Of a stretch of 64,000 nt of DNA, positions 35,990 to 57,125 are shown in pieces. The stretch is taken from the NCBI GenBank assembly GCA_034670405.1, contig JAXDDX010000002.1, positions 2,512,001 to 2,576,000 of the forward strand, written 5' to 3'. Below the pieces are notes generated by a model. The model ran no database searches and was not told the DNA's origin. It saw nothing but the letters and a program-made list of their open reading frames with translations. The DNA comes from Hoplostethus atlanticus (Eukaryota; Chordata; Actinopteri; Trachichthyiformes; Trachichthyidae). Numbering within the stretch: the first letter of the stretch is position 1; every line of letters starts with the position of its first letter. The translations under genes were made by a program, and so were the position numbers.

Positions 35990-37835
35990 CCCCCTTTTTG
36001 TCAGAAAATTCATTATGATATTAAGAGCAGTCAAAGAAGCTGTGGTTAACCCTTTAAATGATATATGTAGGTAGATAATAGAGATAGGCTCATTGAAAAA
36101 GAGGGCAACTCAGATGAACTTTTAATTTTGTCTCAAATAAAGCAGCTTAACAAAATCTGAAAATCATCAACATGGCCGCACTACTCTTACTGATCTCATG
36201 TTACCCTCTAATCTACGTTTAGTTAAGGAACATCCGCAAAACAAATAGTAGTAATCTGCACAGACGAGATTAATTTCACATCTGTCAAATAGTGGGAGTT
36301 TGAGTGGGATATTGTTTTGAAGTAAAGGGCCCGACATGCAAAGGACCCGAGATGCAAACTTATTTTGAAATGAATGCGATGCATCAAGGTCACAGGGAGC
36401 AAATGTGGCCAAAATCAGCACCGCAAAAGGATCAGTGCACACTAATGTGACTCAAACAATCCGACCGAGCAATGGAAGTTTTCATTTTACTTAGTTTATA
36501 AATAGATTGTGGCGATAGAAAGAGCCCGATAGTCTGGCTTGACGTGAAAATTATTTTATTTGGCCTTACATGAAGTTGCATTCTGGGTATTGTAAAAACT
36601 GAAGCAAAGAATAAAACCAAGCATGTCCAAGCGGTAGTGTTTTGCAGTTGCAATACTCACATGCATACAAATACCTACAATGTGGTGTATTGATGAGTGG
36701 AGTGAGGGAGGGAGGAGGTGGGGCTTAGCGTGATGTAAGCTAGTTCACGATCATTCACTCTTACATACAAAAAAATGTCATTGAAATCCAAATTTGACCC
36801 TACGCGGCATTTTTCACTGTTCAGTTATTTTCGTTTTGGCTCACAGCCCACTGGTCAGTCCTGACAACGGATCACATCTGTTCCTGTATTCCTCAACCTC
36901 ACATCGCGTTCAGTCAATACGCGCTGGATGAGGCCATAGTCACATTGATCAGACAGACGCTGTTGCTAAGACATTGTATCTCATCTACAGTCTTGATGGA
37001 TTTGAGCCACAGCACCGTGGAAATGAAAAAAAAAAAAGAAATGGAGCAAAAATGAAATAGCAACAATGAAGATGAATGCTGTTGTGTTTTTTTTTTAACT
37101 GCAGAGTTTCTATTTTCTCAACGCGGATTCTGTTGTATCTCTTTTTCAAAGGCACCACACACTGTTGCTGTACCTGTACCCTGCTTTGTGTGTTCAAGCT
37201 GAATACATCCCTGCATCCGACGGGAGGAGCTGGAGCTTGGCCTATACTGCTCACCTACCTTTTACCCAGCAAGTGATTTCTCTCTTTTTTTTTAATGTGA
37301 ATAGACAAGATATTATTCCTTACCACAACTTGGATTCAGTGCAATTACAGTGGAGAATTTGAAGAAATCCAACATTTCTAAGGATATGGACTTGGAATTC
37401 CAGTCCAAACGACAACTTTATAGAGAATGCTTTAGGGAACATATAAAGATGATATTAGATGTGGACACCTACGTTTCTGTCAGAAGTATAATAATAATAT
37501 TGCCCGCCCGAATATTTTGTCCCAGCTGCGTAATAACCTGGACCTTTAACATCAGTAACATTTTCAAGATGGTTTACTTGACATTAGCTCAGTAGGTTTC
37601 ATCTGCATGCGTTATGCTTTTCTCTCAATGTTTCTGCATGCATCCTGTAGTTTATTTTGCTTGATGCATTGCCAACGTAATGGCTCATTTGATAGAGGCA
37701 TCTATCAAACTATGTTTTGACAGGGCAGGCTGATCATTACTGTAATGGCTTTTATGAGAGTGCTCTGATGTCCGTTTGAACCCCCCGTAGTGAACTTAAA
37801 TAGGTACAGTCTTTCAGTTTACCTTTGCTGTACAG
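35990..37835. other. Upstream region of adra1a: no other gene seen
   Basis: Non-coding DNA directly upstream of the receptor. It contains A and T runs near 37028 and 37087, and possible splice acceptor TTTGCTGTACAG ending at 37836. The promoter and any 5' UTR exon cannot be fixed from sequence. Confidence 0.4.
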
Positions 37836-37869
37836 GGCAGTGTTGCACATCGGGATTGTATTGAAACAG

Positions 37870-40800
37870 ATGTTTCTTGTGGTGGACAATATGACCCCAG
37901 CGCCTCTGACTCAGAACTGCTCCAACTGCAGCCAGGTGTTAGTCCCAGAGCTCAATGTAGTCAAGGCCGTGGTCCTGGGCTTGGTGTTGGGTATCTTCAT
38001 CTTGTTTGGAATTGTGGGAAACATCCTGGTAATCCTCTCAGTCGTGTGCCATAGACACCTACGGACGGTCACACACTATTTCATAGTCAACCTGGCGGTG
38101 GCAGACCTCCTGCTGAGCTCCACTGTACTGCCCTTCTCTGCCATTTTTGAGATCCTGGATCGTTGGGTGTTTGGACGGGCCTTTTGCAATGTTTGGGCAG
38201 CTGTGGATGTGCTCTGCTGCACTGCCTCCATCATGAGCCTCTGTGTGATCTCTGTGGACCGCTACATCGGAGTCAGTTACCCACTACGCTACCCAGCCAT
38301 AGTGACAGAGCGGAGGGCGCTGTTGGCAGTGGTGTTACTGTGGGTGCTGTCTACCACCATATCCATCGGCCCGTTGTTTGGCTGGAAAGAGCCGGCACCG
38401 GAGGACGAGTCTATCTGCAAGATCACAGAGGAGCCGGGCTACGCAGTCTTCTCTGCTGTTGGTTCCTTCTACCTCCCTCTGGCCATCATACTGGCCATGT
38501 ACTGTCAGGTTTATGTGGTAGCTCACAGAGAGAGCCAGGGCCTTAAGGAGGGTCACAAGACAGAGAAGTCTGATTCAGAGTGTGTGACACTCAGGATACA
38601 CCGGGGAAACACAGTCCTATCGGAGGACGAGGTCCTTCACAGCCGCACACACTTCTCCCTACGGCTGCTCAAGTTCTCACGTGAAAAGAAGGCTGCCAAG
38701 ACCTTGGGCATTGTGGTTGGCTGCTTCGTGCTGTGCTGGCTGCCTTTCTTCCTGGTGTTACCGATCGGTGAGTACTCTCATGTCCATCCTCCTGAATGTG
38801 GCCTTAACTTTGTCTGCCAAAAGATGCTATGCCCTCTCAAAGCAACAGAACAGTATTAGCTGACTTATGATGGTAACAGGCTGAAATACTGACTAAAGGA
38901 ATGTCTTTTCGTCAAATCATTATAACCCTACTAGCACTGAACAATGTAATTTTCTTCCGCTTATATGCCATTTGTTTACATGAGGATAAAGATAGACAGT
39001 TCTGTGAGATTTCCTCCTTTGTAACTGTACAATTACGTCAATAAGATTTAACAAAGTAGGAACAGGAACGTAGATTGGAGCACCTGCACTCATACATATG
39101 AGCCAGACCACTTTTAGAAAGCTGTTTCATATCTACATTAATTCATTTTATAGAGCTTTTCATTGATTCCTGCAACAGCCAGTCTTTTAAGTGCTGGTGA
39201 ATTTAATTGTTTTGTTGATGTTAATTGAATTGCTCTTCCAGGGGAGCACACAGAAGTTACTGTAATTCAGATGAGCCTTGTGGCTTATTGAGCAGCTGTA
39301 GAAAATGCTTTGACTCCATAGACCAGGTAGCTACTTAGTCCAAGGTCTCCCATTAGAGAAACCCTCTATAAATAGGTGTTGTCTCTCAGGCAGCCTCCAC
39401 TCTCTGTAAAGAAAAGGTAATACTGAGCACTGAGCACCAGCACATATATCAAACACACACTTGAATTGGAGTGTCGCGTCTTCCCCCTCTTCCCCCCTTT
39501 CTTCCTTATGACTCACTTTATCACAGTGCCATCACAGGTATGACAAATAAAGGCATCACATCGATGTGAACACTTATATGTTGTTGTGCTCCCTTCAAGG
39601 ACACCAGGTGCGATAATGACAAGCTTGACAAGAAATTACACGGCTTGCCAAATTTGCATTCGCTATGTGTTAGTGTCAATATAGAGGGAATGTGGGAAGG
39701 AAATCCAAACCAGTATTACCAATATTCCTGTGATATGGCAAACCACTCACAAGCCCTTCAGGGTTTATATTTATGGCATACTCTCATGCTCATAAATATA
39801 GCTGCTACCATTTGGCAGGAGCTTTTCCTGATTGGGTTTCTTTTCCCTTACCAAGACTGGCCTCTCTCTGAAGAAACCAAACCTTCAACATAACGTTATG
39901 GATGTTCACAGCGGTAGCATTAAATCACCAAACAGTTTCATGCATCGGGCCAGAACAATTATTATTCTTTGATTTGATCCATTAGAGTAAACATTATTTT
40001 GTTATCAAAGAAAGATTGTCGTGGGAATTTGATCAGGTCAAAAGTCTAAGAAAGGCGAGTCCTTGTCTTTGTATTTATTTTTAGAATGGTTTGCTCCTGC
40101 CTCTCATTGACATTTCAATAATCCTTCAAAAACACAGTGAGGAGGTGCACAGTAAGCTATTGCTCATTAACACTTGTTCAGGAACAGGATTATATCTGTG
40201 GTATCGGAGGTAAATTATATTCACACTATAGCACATCATACATGTTGGTTGTCTTGGTGTGATGTCTGCATGGTTGATGCAGGCGAGAAGTGGAGCATGA
40301 TTCACTGACTTCTTATGTACATTTATTTGAACAACAGCAATCGAACCTTCCTATTTTACTCAAAATAAACAAATAGAAAAATCAATCAAGTGTACAACCA
40401 ATAATAGAACTGTTGTTTTGGCACACTGGGGGATGAAATGGATGAGTTGCACAGCAAGGCACTCGCTTCTTTGCTCTCCAACTCTCTCCACCTCTTCTCT
40501 CTATCCATCTCTACATCACGATCTCAAAAGCCCACATTTAACCGTCTCCTGTTGCCTGTCCAATAAATAATTTCACCAGACAGCTCCTTCCCTTCTATGA
40601 AGATAGATGCTCAGTTTTGCAGCCTTCCAAGAAGTCAGCCATTTAATTATTTTAATGTGCCACTGGCAGCCATTGAATATGGGAGGACTCTCCTACATTT
40701 ACGGTGACATCCAGGCCTGCATGTAATGTGCCTATTAAGCCATTTTCTCTGCTTCTTCATTAAGGGTCGTGCTCACACTCTCTGCTGTGAATACTTCCAC

Positions 40801-41705
40801 TAATCAAAAGCAGCACAGTTTATGAAGGCAAGTTTAATAAAACGATCAACCCTGACGGCATGTTGGTAGCTATCCTTGAGGGGAAATGGGATAAAACGAT
40901 TAAAGTGACTCGAGTGGCTCTAAAAGACTGTAATAATAGGAAGCTTTTCTCAATAATTGCTGATCATGTGTTTCTTTCATGTTAACTCGCCATTAACTTT
41001 GATGCGATAGATACTATGGCAAGTATCTGTAGCATACAATATTCCATATTTTTCATTCATTAAATTGTGAACTCTCCTTCTGCTAAAACTCAGGAATTCA
41101 GACAGGCAACTCAACCACCAATCAATCACCTGTCTGTGTCTAATGTCCATACAGGCTCCATGTTCCCTGCATACAGGCCTTCAGACACTGTTTTCAAGAT
41201 CACCTTCTGGCTGGGCTACTTCAACAGCTGCATCAATCCTATCATCTACCCGTGCGCCAACCTGGAGTTTAAGAAGGCTTTCCAGAGCTTGCTAGGAGTG
41301 CAGTGTCTGATGGTCACTCCCAGACCGCATCATAATCTGAGTCCAGGTCAGAGTCAGGCCCAGGGCCACAGTCAACCCCTCACTCTGGGCCTGGACAGGA
41401 GAGGGGGCCCCTCTCGGCTCAGCCCCTCCTCCTCTATAGCCCTGTCCAGAACCCCTTCCTCCAGGGACAGTAGAGAGTGGAGGGTCTTTTCTGGAAGCTC
41501 AAGAGATGGCTCAGGACCAGCAGAGACTAGCAGTGCTAAAGTGGCCAAACTCTGCAGTAAGAGCCTCCACAGGACCTGCTGCTGCATCCTCAGCGGTGGG
41601 ACTTCCTCCCAAGAATCAAACTGTGTCCCGTCCGCTCCAGCCGGAAACCTTCCCACCATCAAGATCCACGAATTATCCCTGTGTGAAAAAGGAGAGCCTG
41701 TATAA
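37870..41705 (+). CDS. adra1a: Alpha-1A adrenergic receptor (complete, two coding exons)
   Basis: This is a Gq-coupled class A GPCR for noradrenaline and adrenaline. Exon 1 is 37870-38767 and exon 2 is 41155-41705, with GT at 38768 and AG at 41153-41154. The intron splits the Gly codon after LPI, as in mammalian ADRA1 genes, before TM7. The product is about 482 residues (human 466). Seen: NCS glycosylation sites, Asp113 in TM3, DRY 130-132, TM5 Ser195 and Ser199, CWLPFF in TM6, NPIIY 327-331, and a palmitoylation-type Cys in VQCL. The tail ...[18 protein letters not shown] matches the mammalian alpha-1A tail, and HRHL, THYFIVN and [10 protein letters not shown] also fit alpha-1A rather than 1B or 1D. 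ATG 37870 has a weak context; ATG 37891 (A at -3) is an alternative that removes seven residues. Teleosts usually keep two copies (aa/ab), and which one this is cannot be told. Confidence 0.95.
38768..41154 (+). other. adra1a intron, 2.4 kb
   Basis: The single intron between TM6 and TM7 is short compared with mammals. No nested gene was seen. Reading through the donor adds about 30 residues and then meets a stop at 38857-38859. A stretch near 40640-40760 with TTTAATTATTTTAATG and a mixed-composition core could be a conserved element, though this is untested. Confidence 0.6.
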
Positions 41706-42198
41706 CCCTTAGTCATGCTCTTCCCGCAAGATCCTGGACTATTTATAGGAAACGGAATACATTTCTTGGTACTGTGAAGGAGGAAGCGCACAAAGCCTGT
41801 GAGTTTTGTCAATGTGTTCCTGAAACAGCTTTAAAAATCTGTTCTGTACAATGTCTCTTTTTATACCAGAAAAAATAACCAAATTTGTGTCATATTTTTG
41901 GAGATGTTTCGTATTTAGTGTAATAGATTTGGCGGAGACAGAAGAAATGGAGACAATCCCTTAGGTGGACCAAAATATTTGTGTCATATTTGCACATTTT
42001 ATACTATAAAAGAATATTGTCAATGTATAAAAAAAGTAAATAGGTACAGTGTTTTGTATATTGCATGATTTCACCAAATGTTACAAAAATGGTGGTCATT
42101 CTCCCATTGTCTTAACAATCTGCCTAACACTGTTCCTGTTGTCAGAATGTTGTTTGTGTACCCCTCCGTGCACAGTAGGAACCAGGAAGTCACATCAC

Positions 42199-42204
42199 AA
42201 TAAA
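42199..42204 (+). terminator. adra1a: Candidate adra1a polyadenylation signal
   Basis: AATAAA lies about 495 bases after the adra1a stop codon. A second AATAAA is at 42277-42282. Either would give a 3' UTR of about 0.5-0.6 kb. Confidence 0.5.
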
Positions 42205-42299
42205 GAGTATGAGATATTCCTGACAAGGGAATTATGAGGACATTTTTAGAACTCTTGGTTTTTGGGTGATTTACTAAATAAATAGTCCCTCAACATTCC

Positions 42300-43880
42300 C
42301 ACCGTTTCACGTAGCTCCTAGCAGTGCCAGATGGATATATTAATATACTTCTATATATATTCTAACTGACCTTGTGGTTTCCGACCTCAGTCCTGACCGG
42401 CCCCCAAGCCTGTTAAAAAAGCTACCAGATTTAGAGATGTCAAGTTCCATCATGCACAGTCTCAGACATTCTTCTCTCAGACAGCATTCCTTGTTTCTGT
42501 CATTTTTAGTTACCATCCACATGCACTCTCACACACAAGCACAAGAGTGTCTTTTTGTGGCCACTGTTTACCGATACATAGGTGTAGCCAATTCGTGTGC
42601 TATTAAACTGGGTGCCTTGTCTGTTTAGTAGGAGGATAAGAATGCCAAGTGTCTTCTGTTTACGAGGAGACATCAAAGGACAAGAGGACAGCGTCTGCAG
42701 ACAGTATTGATTGATTTTCTTGAGGCAGGTTCTTCTGTAGTACCATGATGCACTCCCTTTTTGAGTCTGAAGGTGATGCGATGCCGGCGCCATTGTAACA
42801 CCAATCTCCCCTCGCAGCATTAAGTTCTATCTCTAAGACCTAAAAGTGGAGTCGACAGCTTTTCCTGAGGGGAGGCACCAAGAATGTAGCCAGCGGAGTG
42901 TGTGTCCTCATTGTCATTGACTGCCATGTCTGAGGACCCGTAAATCACACCATCTCATTGCGGATGCCATTAGGAGGGAGGCCACCAGCCAGTCATCAAA
43001 CTACAGATGGTACTGATGACCTAATCACTCTCTCTCTCTCTCTCTCTCTCTCGTGGCTATAGATAGAAAGTGATAGGAATATGAGTAAAACCTCTGCCAA
43101 CGAATAGCTGCGTGCTACGCTTCTTAAAGACATGTCATCTTCAAAATGCAACAACTGTATCCAGTATCCATATTATTATTCTTTTGTTTTGAAAGATTTT
43201 ATGTTTGGATTCTGAGACCAAATGTGATCCTGATGAATAGCTTTGTAATAATATGCTGGATAACATCATGGTGATGCTAGCCAGATCAACCCTGTTACTA
43301 TCAGAGATAAATAGGAGTTAGTTAAAGGGGGATTGTGGTCAGAATAATAGGGGTGTCTGTCTTTCAGTGGATTGAATGCATAGCGAGCGTTGATGACTCA
43401 TCATGTTTGTACTAACAGCTCCCCAGGAGGTTTCAGCCTTGTGAAGTCTTCCCAATGTTTTTTTTTAAGCGTTCATCAGTGGGTAAAGAAGTTGACATAA
43501 GGCTTCCCTTCTCCAGTTTAATCAGTGTGCCCATCATGGTAAGCCCTAATTGGACAACTGTCAAACAGCCACAGGGCATCACTCCAACTCATCACATAAC
43601 TTTTGGTGATGTGTGTTTTCACTGTGCCGTAACTAAGTCTAGCTAAGTTCATTTTATTGGAAGTAACACTTCCTCGCTACATCTCTGTCTCCACCTAGTG
43701 TCTGGCTGCCTCTGTATGTTCTCGTTACATTGTCTCAAGCCATAATATTAGTACATCTGAGGGAGCATTTCTACAATTTCTACATTTTTATTTACTACTA
43801 CTTATTTACTTTATGTATGATCTAAATTCCTTGTCGAGTTTGAGATCTGTAAAAAAATGACTCAATCTCTCTTACTTGGG
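42300..43880. other. Convergent intergenic region, adra1a/dpysl2
   Basis: The two genes point towards each other across this stretch. It holds a CT microsatellite (43027-43052) and unique-looking DNA. No gene was recognised. Confidence 0.5.
43027..43052. repeat. (CT)n microsatellite
   Basis: A CT tract in the adra1a/dpysl2 intergenic region. Confidence 0.94.
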
Positions 43881-43887
43881 TTTCATT

Positions 43888-45819
43888 TTTATTGTTTTAA
43901 TCCATTGAAGTCAACACAGATAGGATTGAATGCTGTCAGGACCGATGATTCCCCCAAATCCTGGTAGCCTACAAAACATACATAAGAGTATAACACTAGT
44001 TGGGAGAGGTGCAACAACAGTGCTCAACATCACAACTCAAAAACCATTACCAAGAAACCTCCCCAATTGCAGTTCACTTCACATACTAGCTTGGCAATAC
44101 AAACCTACACTTGACAAGGCAATGAAGAAGAAATAACCCAACGTTTTACAGTATGCAGAAGATTGGTCGTACAGCTGCAGGACTGTTGTGGCTTGGTGTA
44201 CATGATTACTAGCTCTGAGGAGTTTAACGTAGGGTAAGTAAAGGGGTAAGAGAAGGAGAATCAGATATCTGAATTTCATTCACAACACTAACAGGACTTA
44301 GAGGAGGTGCTAGTCTAAGAACCATATGACTGAGAACAATGGACACATCATCAGCACACTGTAATGGATTTCATATACATACAGAAGCACTTTTCATCAG
44401 GTCTCAAAGCATATGGTTACAATTCTTCAAAGAACCTTCATAGATGCATGATTCTTAGTGTGTGCTATCAATATCTTACAGAATAGGCAGGCAAGTAGTT
44501 ATCTTCAACAAATACCCTAAACATATCAATAGACATATCCAATACAAATAAAAGTTGCAACCTCACATACATATTCAACATTTGGATCGTTACAGGTGCA
44601 AAACAAACCCCAATTCTGTCAAAGTGGAGAAATGGTAACTCTGCCCCAGCTACGGTTATTACAAAGCTTAATAATTACTGTGCTGAGGTGGAGATGGGAG
44701 ACAATATAACACCATCTGCACATACACAGCAATGATCGTATAGCACCAGGTGCAGAGAGGTTGTTGGCAAACTCCTATCTAGCTCCATACTGCCTGTCAG
44801 TATCATTAACAATACACCAGTCTGATTATTGGACGCTTGTTGCCCTGACAACCCTCTTAACAAATTAGAGAAAAAGGATGACATGAGGCAAAAAAAAGTT
44901 CACGTTTCCAAGACAAACCCTTATGTGCCATTTTTTGTTGTTGTCAATGGTCCCCATATTCAGGGTGGTTATGAATGAGTGGTTTAATCCTAAAATACCC
45001 TTTCAGTTCCTTTCAGTGCAGTCAGTGCATTTCATCACTAATATCGCAGAGCTCATGTTTTAGTGTGGCTCAACAAATTATTTCAAATGATTAAAACAGA
45101 AAACATCACAAAAAAAAGAGGAGAAAGTGCAACTATAAGACAAAAGGAAGACTGAAGTGAATTGTTCAGTTGAATGTATAGCGACAAGACACAGTGTACT
45201 GTAAAACCTAGGAAAAGTCAGTTTGCAGTATTTGACTTAAGAGAAAATTAAAAAGTGTTCTGAGTACCAGCAACATTATTCTATAGCCACAAAAAATGCA
45301 GACCTTACTTTCAATTGAAAGTGGTAGTATAATACCACCACCAGCACATCCTATTTAAAGTCTGGGAACAAGACAAGAAATCGTAAATGTGCTGTTGGTA
45401 AAATGCCCGCTCATAAAATCTATCACTTCTTGGACTCAATGTCTGCCAGCTTTCTGACCAAGAAGGCAACTGAATAGCAAAAACATATACAGCAAAATTA
45501 TATAAAAAAATGTAAACAACTTTATTTCATCAACAGTCAAATTGATAGGGACTTACAAAACAGCCATATCAATTCACTTGACTCTTCCTTGAAAATGGAA
45601 ATGCAATATGGCAGGAACGAAGAACAAAACAAAATGGAATAGTGCTCTTTTTTTGCATGAGGTGGCGTAGCAGTGTGTGCATGAGAATGGATGAAGTGTT
45701 TTTGGGTGGGATGCAGGAGAGTCAGAGGTTATTACAGGGGACCAGATGAGATGTGACAGTGATGAGAATGGCCTCTGGTCCCATGTTGCCCTGCACCCTG
45801 GCTCAGTGGAGAGGAGAGC
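43888..45819 (-). other. dpysl2: Probable dpysl2 3' UTR
   Basis: AT-rich non-coding DNA follows the dpysl2 stop. Minus-strand AATAAA signals occur at 45521-45526 and 43888-43893. The distal signal would give a 3' UTR of about 1.9 kb, similar in scale to the long 3' UTR of mammalian DPYSL2. The end point is inferred. Confidence 0.45.
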
Positions 45820-53924
<8,105 letters not shown>

Positions 53925-54214
53925 TTTGACGATCCGTCCGACACGGCTGTCCCTTGCCTCCTGGCTAACGCTAGCTAGCAACACTGGAAAACGTTAGCTG
54001 CCAATGAAAGGAATGGATGCTCTGCTTGTTGGCCAGTCGACGCCCTGACGAATTGTGGCTAACGAACAATTCCTGTCAACAGAAGTACAATTTGCACAGT
54101 ACAGCCGTACAGACAACGCCAGCTAGGTAGTTAAAGCTTTGGTGCTGGGCTTTACTAGACCAGGTCCCTGAAGACCAGACAGGCACCAAGATGCAAAGAG
54201 CCACAGAAAGGAAC

Positions 54215-54226
54215 CGCGCATGCGCA
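54215..54226. promoter_or_regulatory. dpysl2: Palindromic NRF1 site upstream of dpysl2
   Basis: CGCGCATGCGCA fits the NRF1 consensus YGCGCAYGCGCR at every position. It lies about 290 bases upstream of the dpysl2 ATG, next to a CCCGCCC GC box. It is probably part of a TATA-less core promoter. Confidence 0.6.
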
Positions 54227-55500
54227 ATGCCCCGCCCTGCTCAGCAAGAGTTCCATGATTCTTTGATCTTTCATTTCATCTCTCTGAGGGGTCACGTTAT
54301 AGTTCACCTGACAAATTGACAGATGAACTGATCAGACAGACCAGTGTGAAGTGATTCAACACATGGCTGTGTTTCTAGATACAACAGAGAGAAATATTTG
54401 AAATTCAGATGCACTGTTTAGTGGATAAGAATGAAAATGAAGTCCTCCACTACCTGGTTCCCTAACTGGGGTCCAGGGAACCCTACAGCTCTTTGGCAGG
54501 GTTCCCAGGGGTCTGCAGAAAAAAAATTAGTTCAGTTACATGTTATTTTTCTCATTATATAGTTAACACAATGAGAGTGTATAACAATGATTATTCTATT
54601 CTCCACAGGGTTCCTTGGACATAACCTTCATCAAATGGTGTTCTGTGGTCTAAAGCATATCGATCTATGCATTCTTGACATGAAGAACATTGGGGAATGC
54701 CTGGATTAGGTGATCGCACAGGCTGTCTGTAAAAATCAAGCCTTCACATGCTGTGAAGAACTGGCAAACAGGGGGGCAATCACCCTTTCCATTTTGCTCT
54801 GAGCACATAAAAGATAAAAATCAAATATACAAAAATCAATATATCAAATATATGCAAGTCGTATAGTATAATGGCATTTCATTCTGGCATTAAGTAACAT
54901 TGATATTGTTTACAGTTGGAGACATTAAAACAACACTGTATAGCATTGTGAGCAATTTTACATTTTAATGTTAGTTTTCCAATATGATGACAATAAATCT
55001 AGCAATTTTAAACACATCCTTCAATTCTTGCTACTTACTTTTATCACTACTTGAATGAGATAATACTTGACATTTCTGAGGGCCCTGCCCTCTGTATGAA
55101 CAAGCAATGTTTGGTAAAGTAGCAACAACAATGTACATGTGATCAAAATGATAAACTTGACCTCTAGGATGCAGCACAATGAATCTAGACTAAAATGAGC
55201 TAGTATCAAGTTGAAAGGCATGCAAACAACCAGGATTAGAGGCAACCAAAATGTCACACACCCATCTAATGTTGTCATGCCTATTCCTCTCTCCACAACC
55301 ACCCAAATGATAGAGGTGCTATTCCCTCATGTGTAAGTTTCTTAGATACAAATTTTGTGCTTAGAACAAATCCAACCCAAAGTTGTGATATATGAAAAAA
55401 TTATCATGTCAAAATCAGGGAGTTACTTTGATTCTCTCAAATCTTCTGATATATCAAAAACTAAAACTAATTTCTATTTTTATCCTTACTCTCCAAATTC
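54227..55500. other. Intergenic, dpysl2 promoter to bnip3l 3' end
   Basis: No gene was seen. The segment 54450-54660 contains GGGGTCCAGGGAACCC and GGGTTCCCAGGGGTCTGCAG words like those at the ends of some fish hAT elements, but it has no resolved boundaries. A minus-strand AATAAA at 55510-55517 is a candidate end for the bnip3l transcript. Confidence 0.4.
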
Positions 55501-55514
55501 TACACATAATTTTA

Positions 55515-56777
55515 TTTTGCTTATTTTTTTCATATTGTTATGAAATGTTATTATATTATTGTACAATGAAATCTATAATAAAATCTGATAACACTTTTAA
55601 ATGAGGCTCCTAATGTCTATGTGGTGGTTTCTACTACTGCCAGTTCAGCAATTATCATATGCCAGCGAAAACAAACATTACTTAAACTCCACAATGCATA
55701 AGATAAATTATGCATGGAAATCAAACAACAATGTATAAACAAATTATACAATGTCAAAAGGTGTATATTACATGGGGCCAGTCACAGCTTCAATTCTTTT
55801 CACATCTATTTAAATATGTCAACATGTCAATAAATCAAAAAAGATAAATCACCAATGTGCAGAGGTGAAAGATACATAAATTTGGCACTCTGCCATTGCT
55901 GCTGTATCGTGTTAATGAAAAAGATATTTAGGCAAAAAGAAATAAAAATAGCATATGGCCTGATAAATTGTCATCCAGTCTAATTTCCACTATTATAATA
56001 TATTCAAACATCAACACTCCCTATTGGAACATTTTGGAGCTACACACTGGATCAGTGTTCAAGCTTCCCAGCCTTCAAAAACAACCCTAGCCGGTCAATA
56101 TGATACAACTTCTGTTAGGAAAAAAAAAAGGTGTGGAATTGAAAAACCAAACCCACTGTGCAGCAGTATTTTTTGCTCCCAATAACAGCGCCATGATTAT
56201 TAAGCTCAGAAAGTCAAGGTAATAAAAAGTTCCTTCTACTCCCAGAGCCAATTTAAGTATTTTGTATCACAGGCATGGCGCATAGTTTTGGTTCAAGCAT
56301 TCTTCCTACTGGGAGACCAGTGGAGAGATGCAGCTGGCCTCGTTTTAGCAGTGAATTGACTCGGGAGAAGGCTGCCACATCTCTTATGACATAATATTCC
56401 TGTCAAAAAGATAAGTATAGAAATTTTAGAGAAAATCTCTAACCCTGAAGCCTTCTGACATCAACTCCCAGTCACGTATTTTTGTTGTTGAATAAGACGA
56501 CTAATATAGCTCAGGCAGGGTCTGTTCTCTACTGGTATTGCGACGGTGACATCTGTTGGATGCAATACTGCCCTGTGTCAAAATGTGAAGGAGTGCAACC
56601 ACATTATGCAACTGCCCTATAACTAAATCTAGAATGTGACATAATTCAATGCAGATAGGAAGGGAAATGTAGGCGCACAATAGAGGCGGAGGAAAAGAGA
56701 AGGCTTGAGTACAGGAGGATGTTCGAATGACTTGTAGACAGGAGAACACGACATCCAGGCACTGCTTCAGTTGCTAT
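55515..56777 (-). other. bnip3l: Probable bnip3l 3' UTR
   Basis: AT-rich non-coding DNA downstream of the bnip3l stop. The only clear minus-strand AATAAA noticed before dpysl2 is near 55510-55517, which would give a 3' UTR of about 1.2 kb. This is inferred. Confidence 0.4.
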
Positions 56778-57091
56778 TTAGTAGGAGCTGGTGGAGGCTG
56801 TGGCAATTCTCTTCCCAATGTACACCCTAGCAAAAACAATCCACAAACATGAATAACATTGCATTCCTGAAAGTTTAAAATAGAATGTACAGATTCTCCA
56901 TCTCTATAGGGGGTATGAGCTCAGACTTACCCAAGGCCAAGAGCAAGAATGTGTGAGATGAGTAAGGAAGGGATGAAGACTTTGAGGAATTCTGTAGAGA
57001 AGACGCCACCTTTCTTCATAACCCCACTCTTTCTCATACTAAGGGAAACTGAACGTCGAGGGTGCCTAAAGTGAAACTCCCTGAAAGCAAT

Positions 57092-57125
<34 letters not shown>

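Noticed and set aside
37825..37869. N-terminal extension of the adra1a frame
   Set aside because: The codon at 37825 is TTG; the first ATG in frame is 37870.
57091..57125. CRISPR-like or other spaced repeats
   Set aside because: Simple tandem AATC units without spacers, in a vertebrate gene intron.
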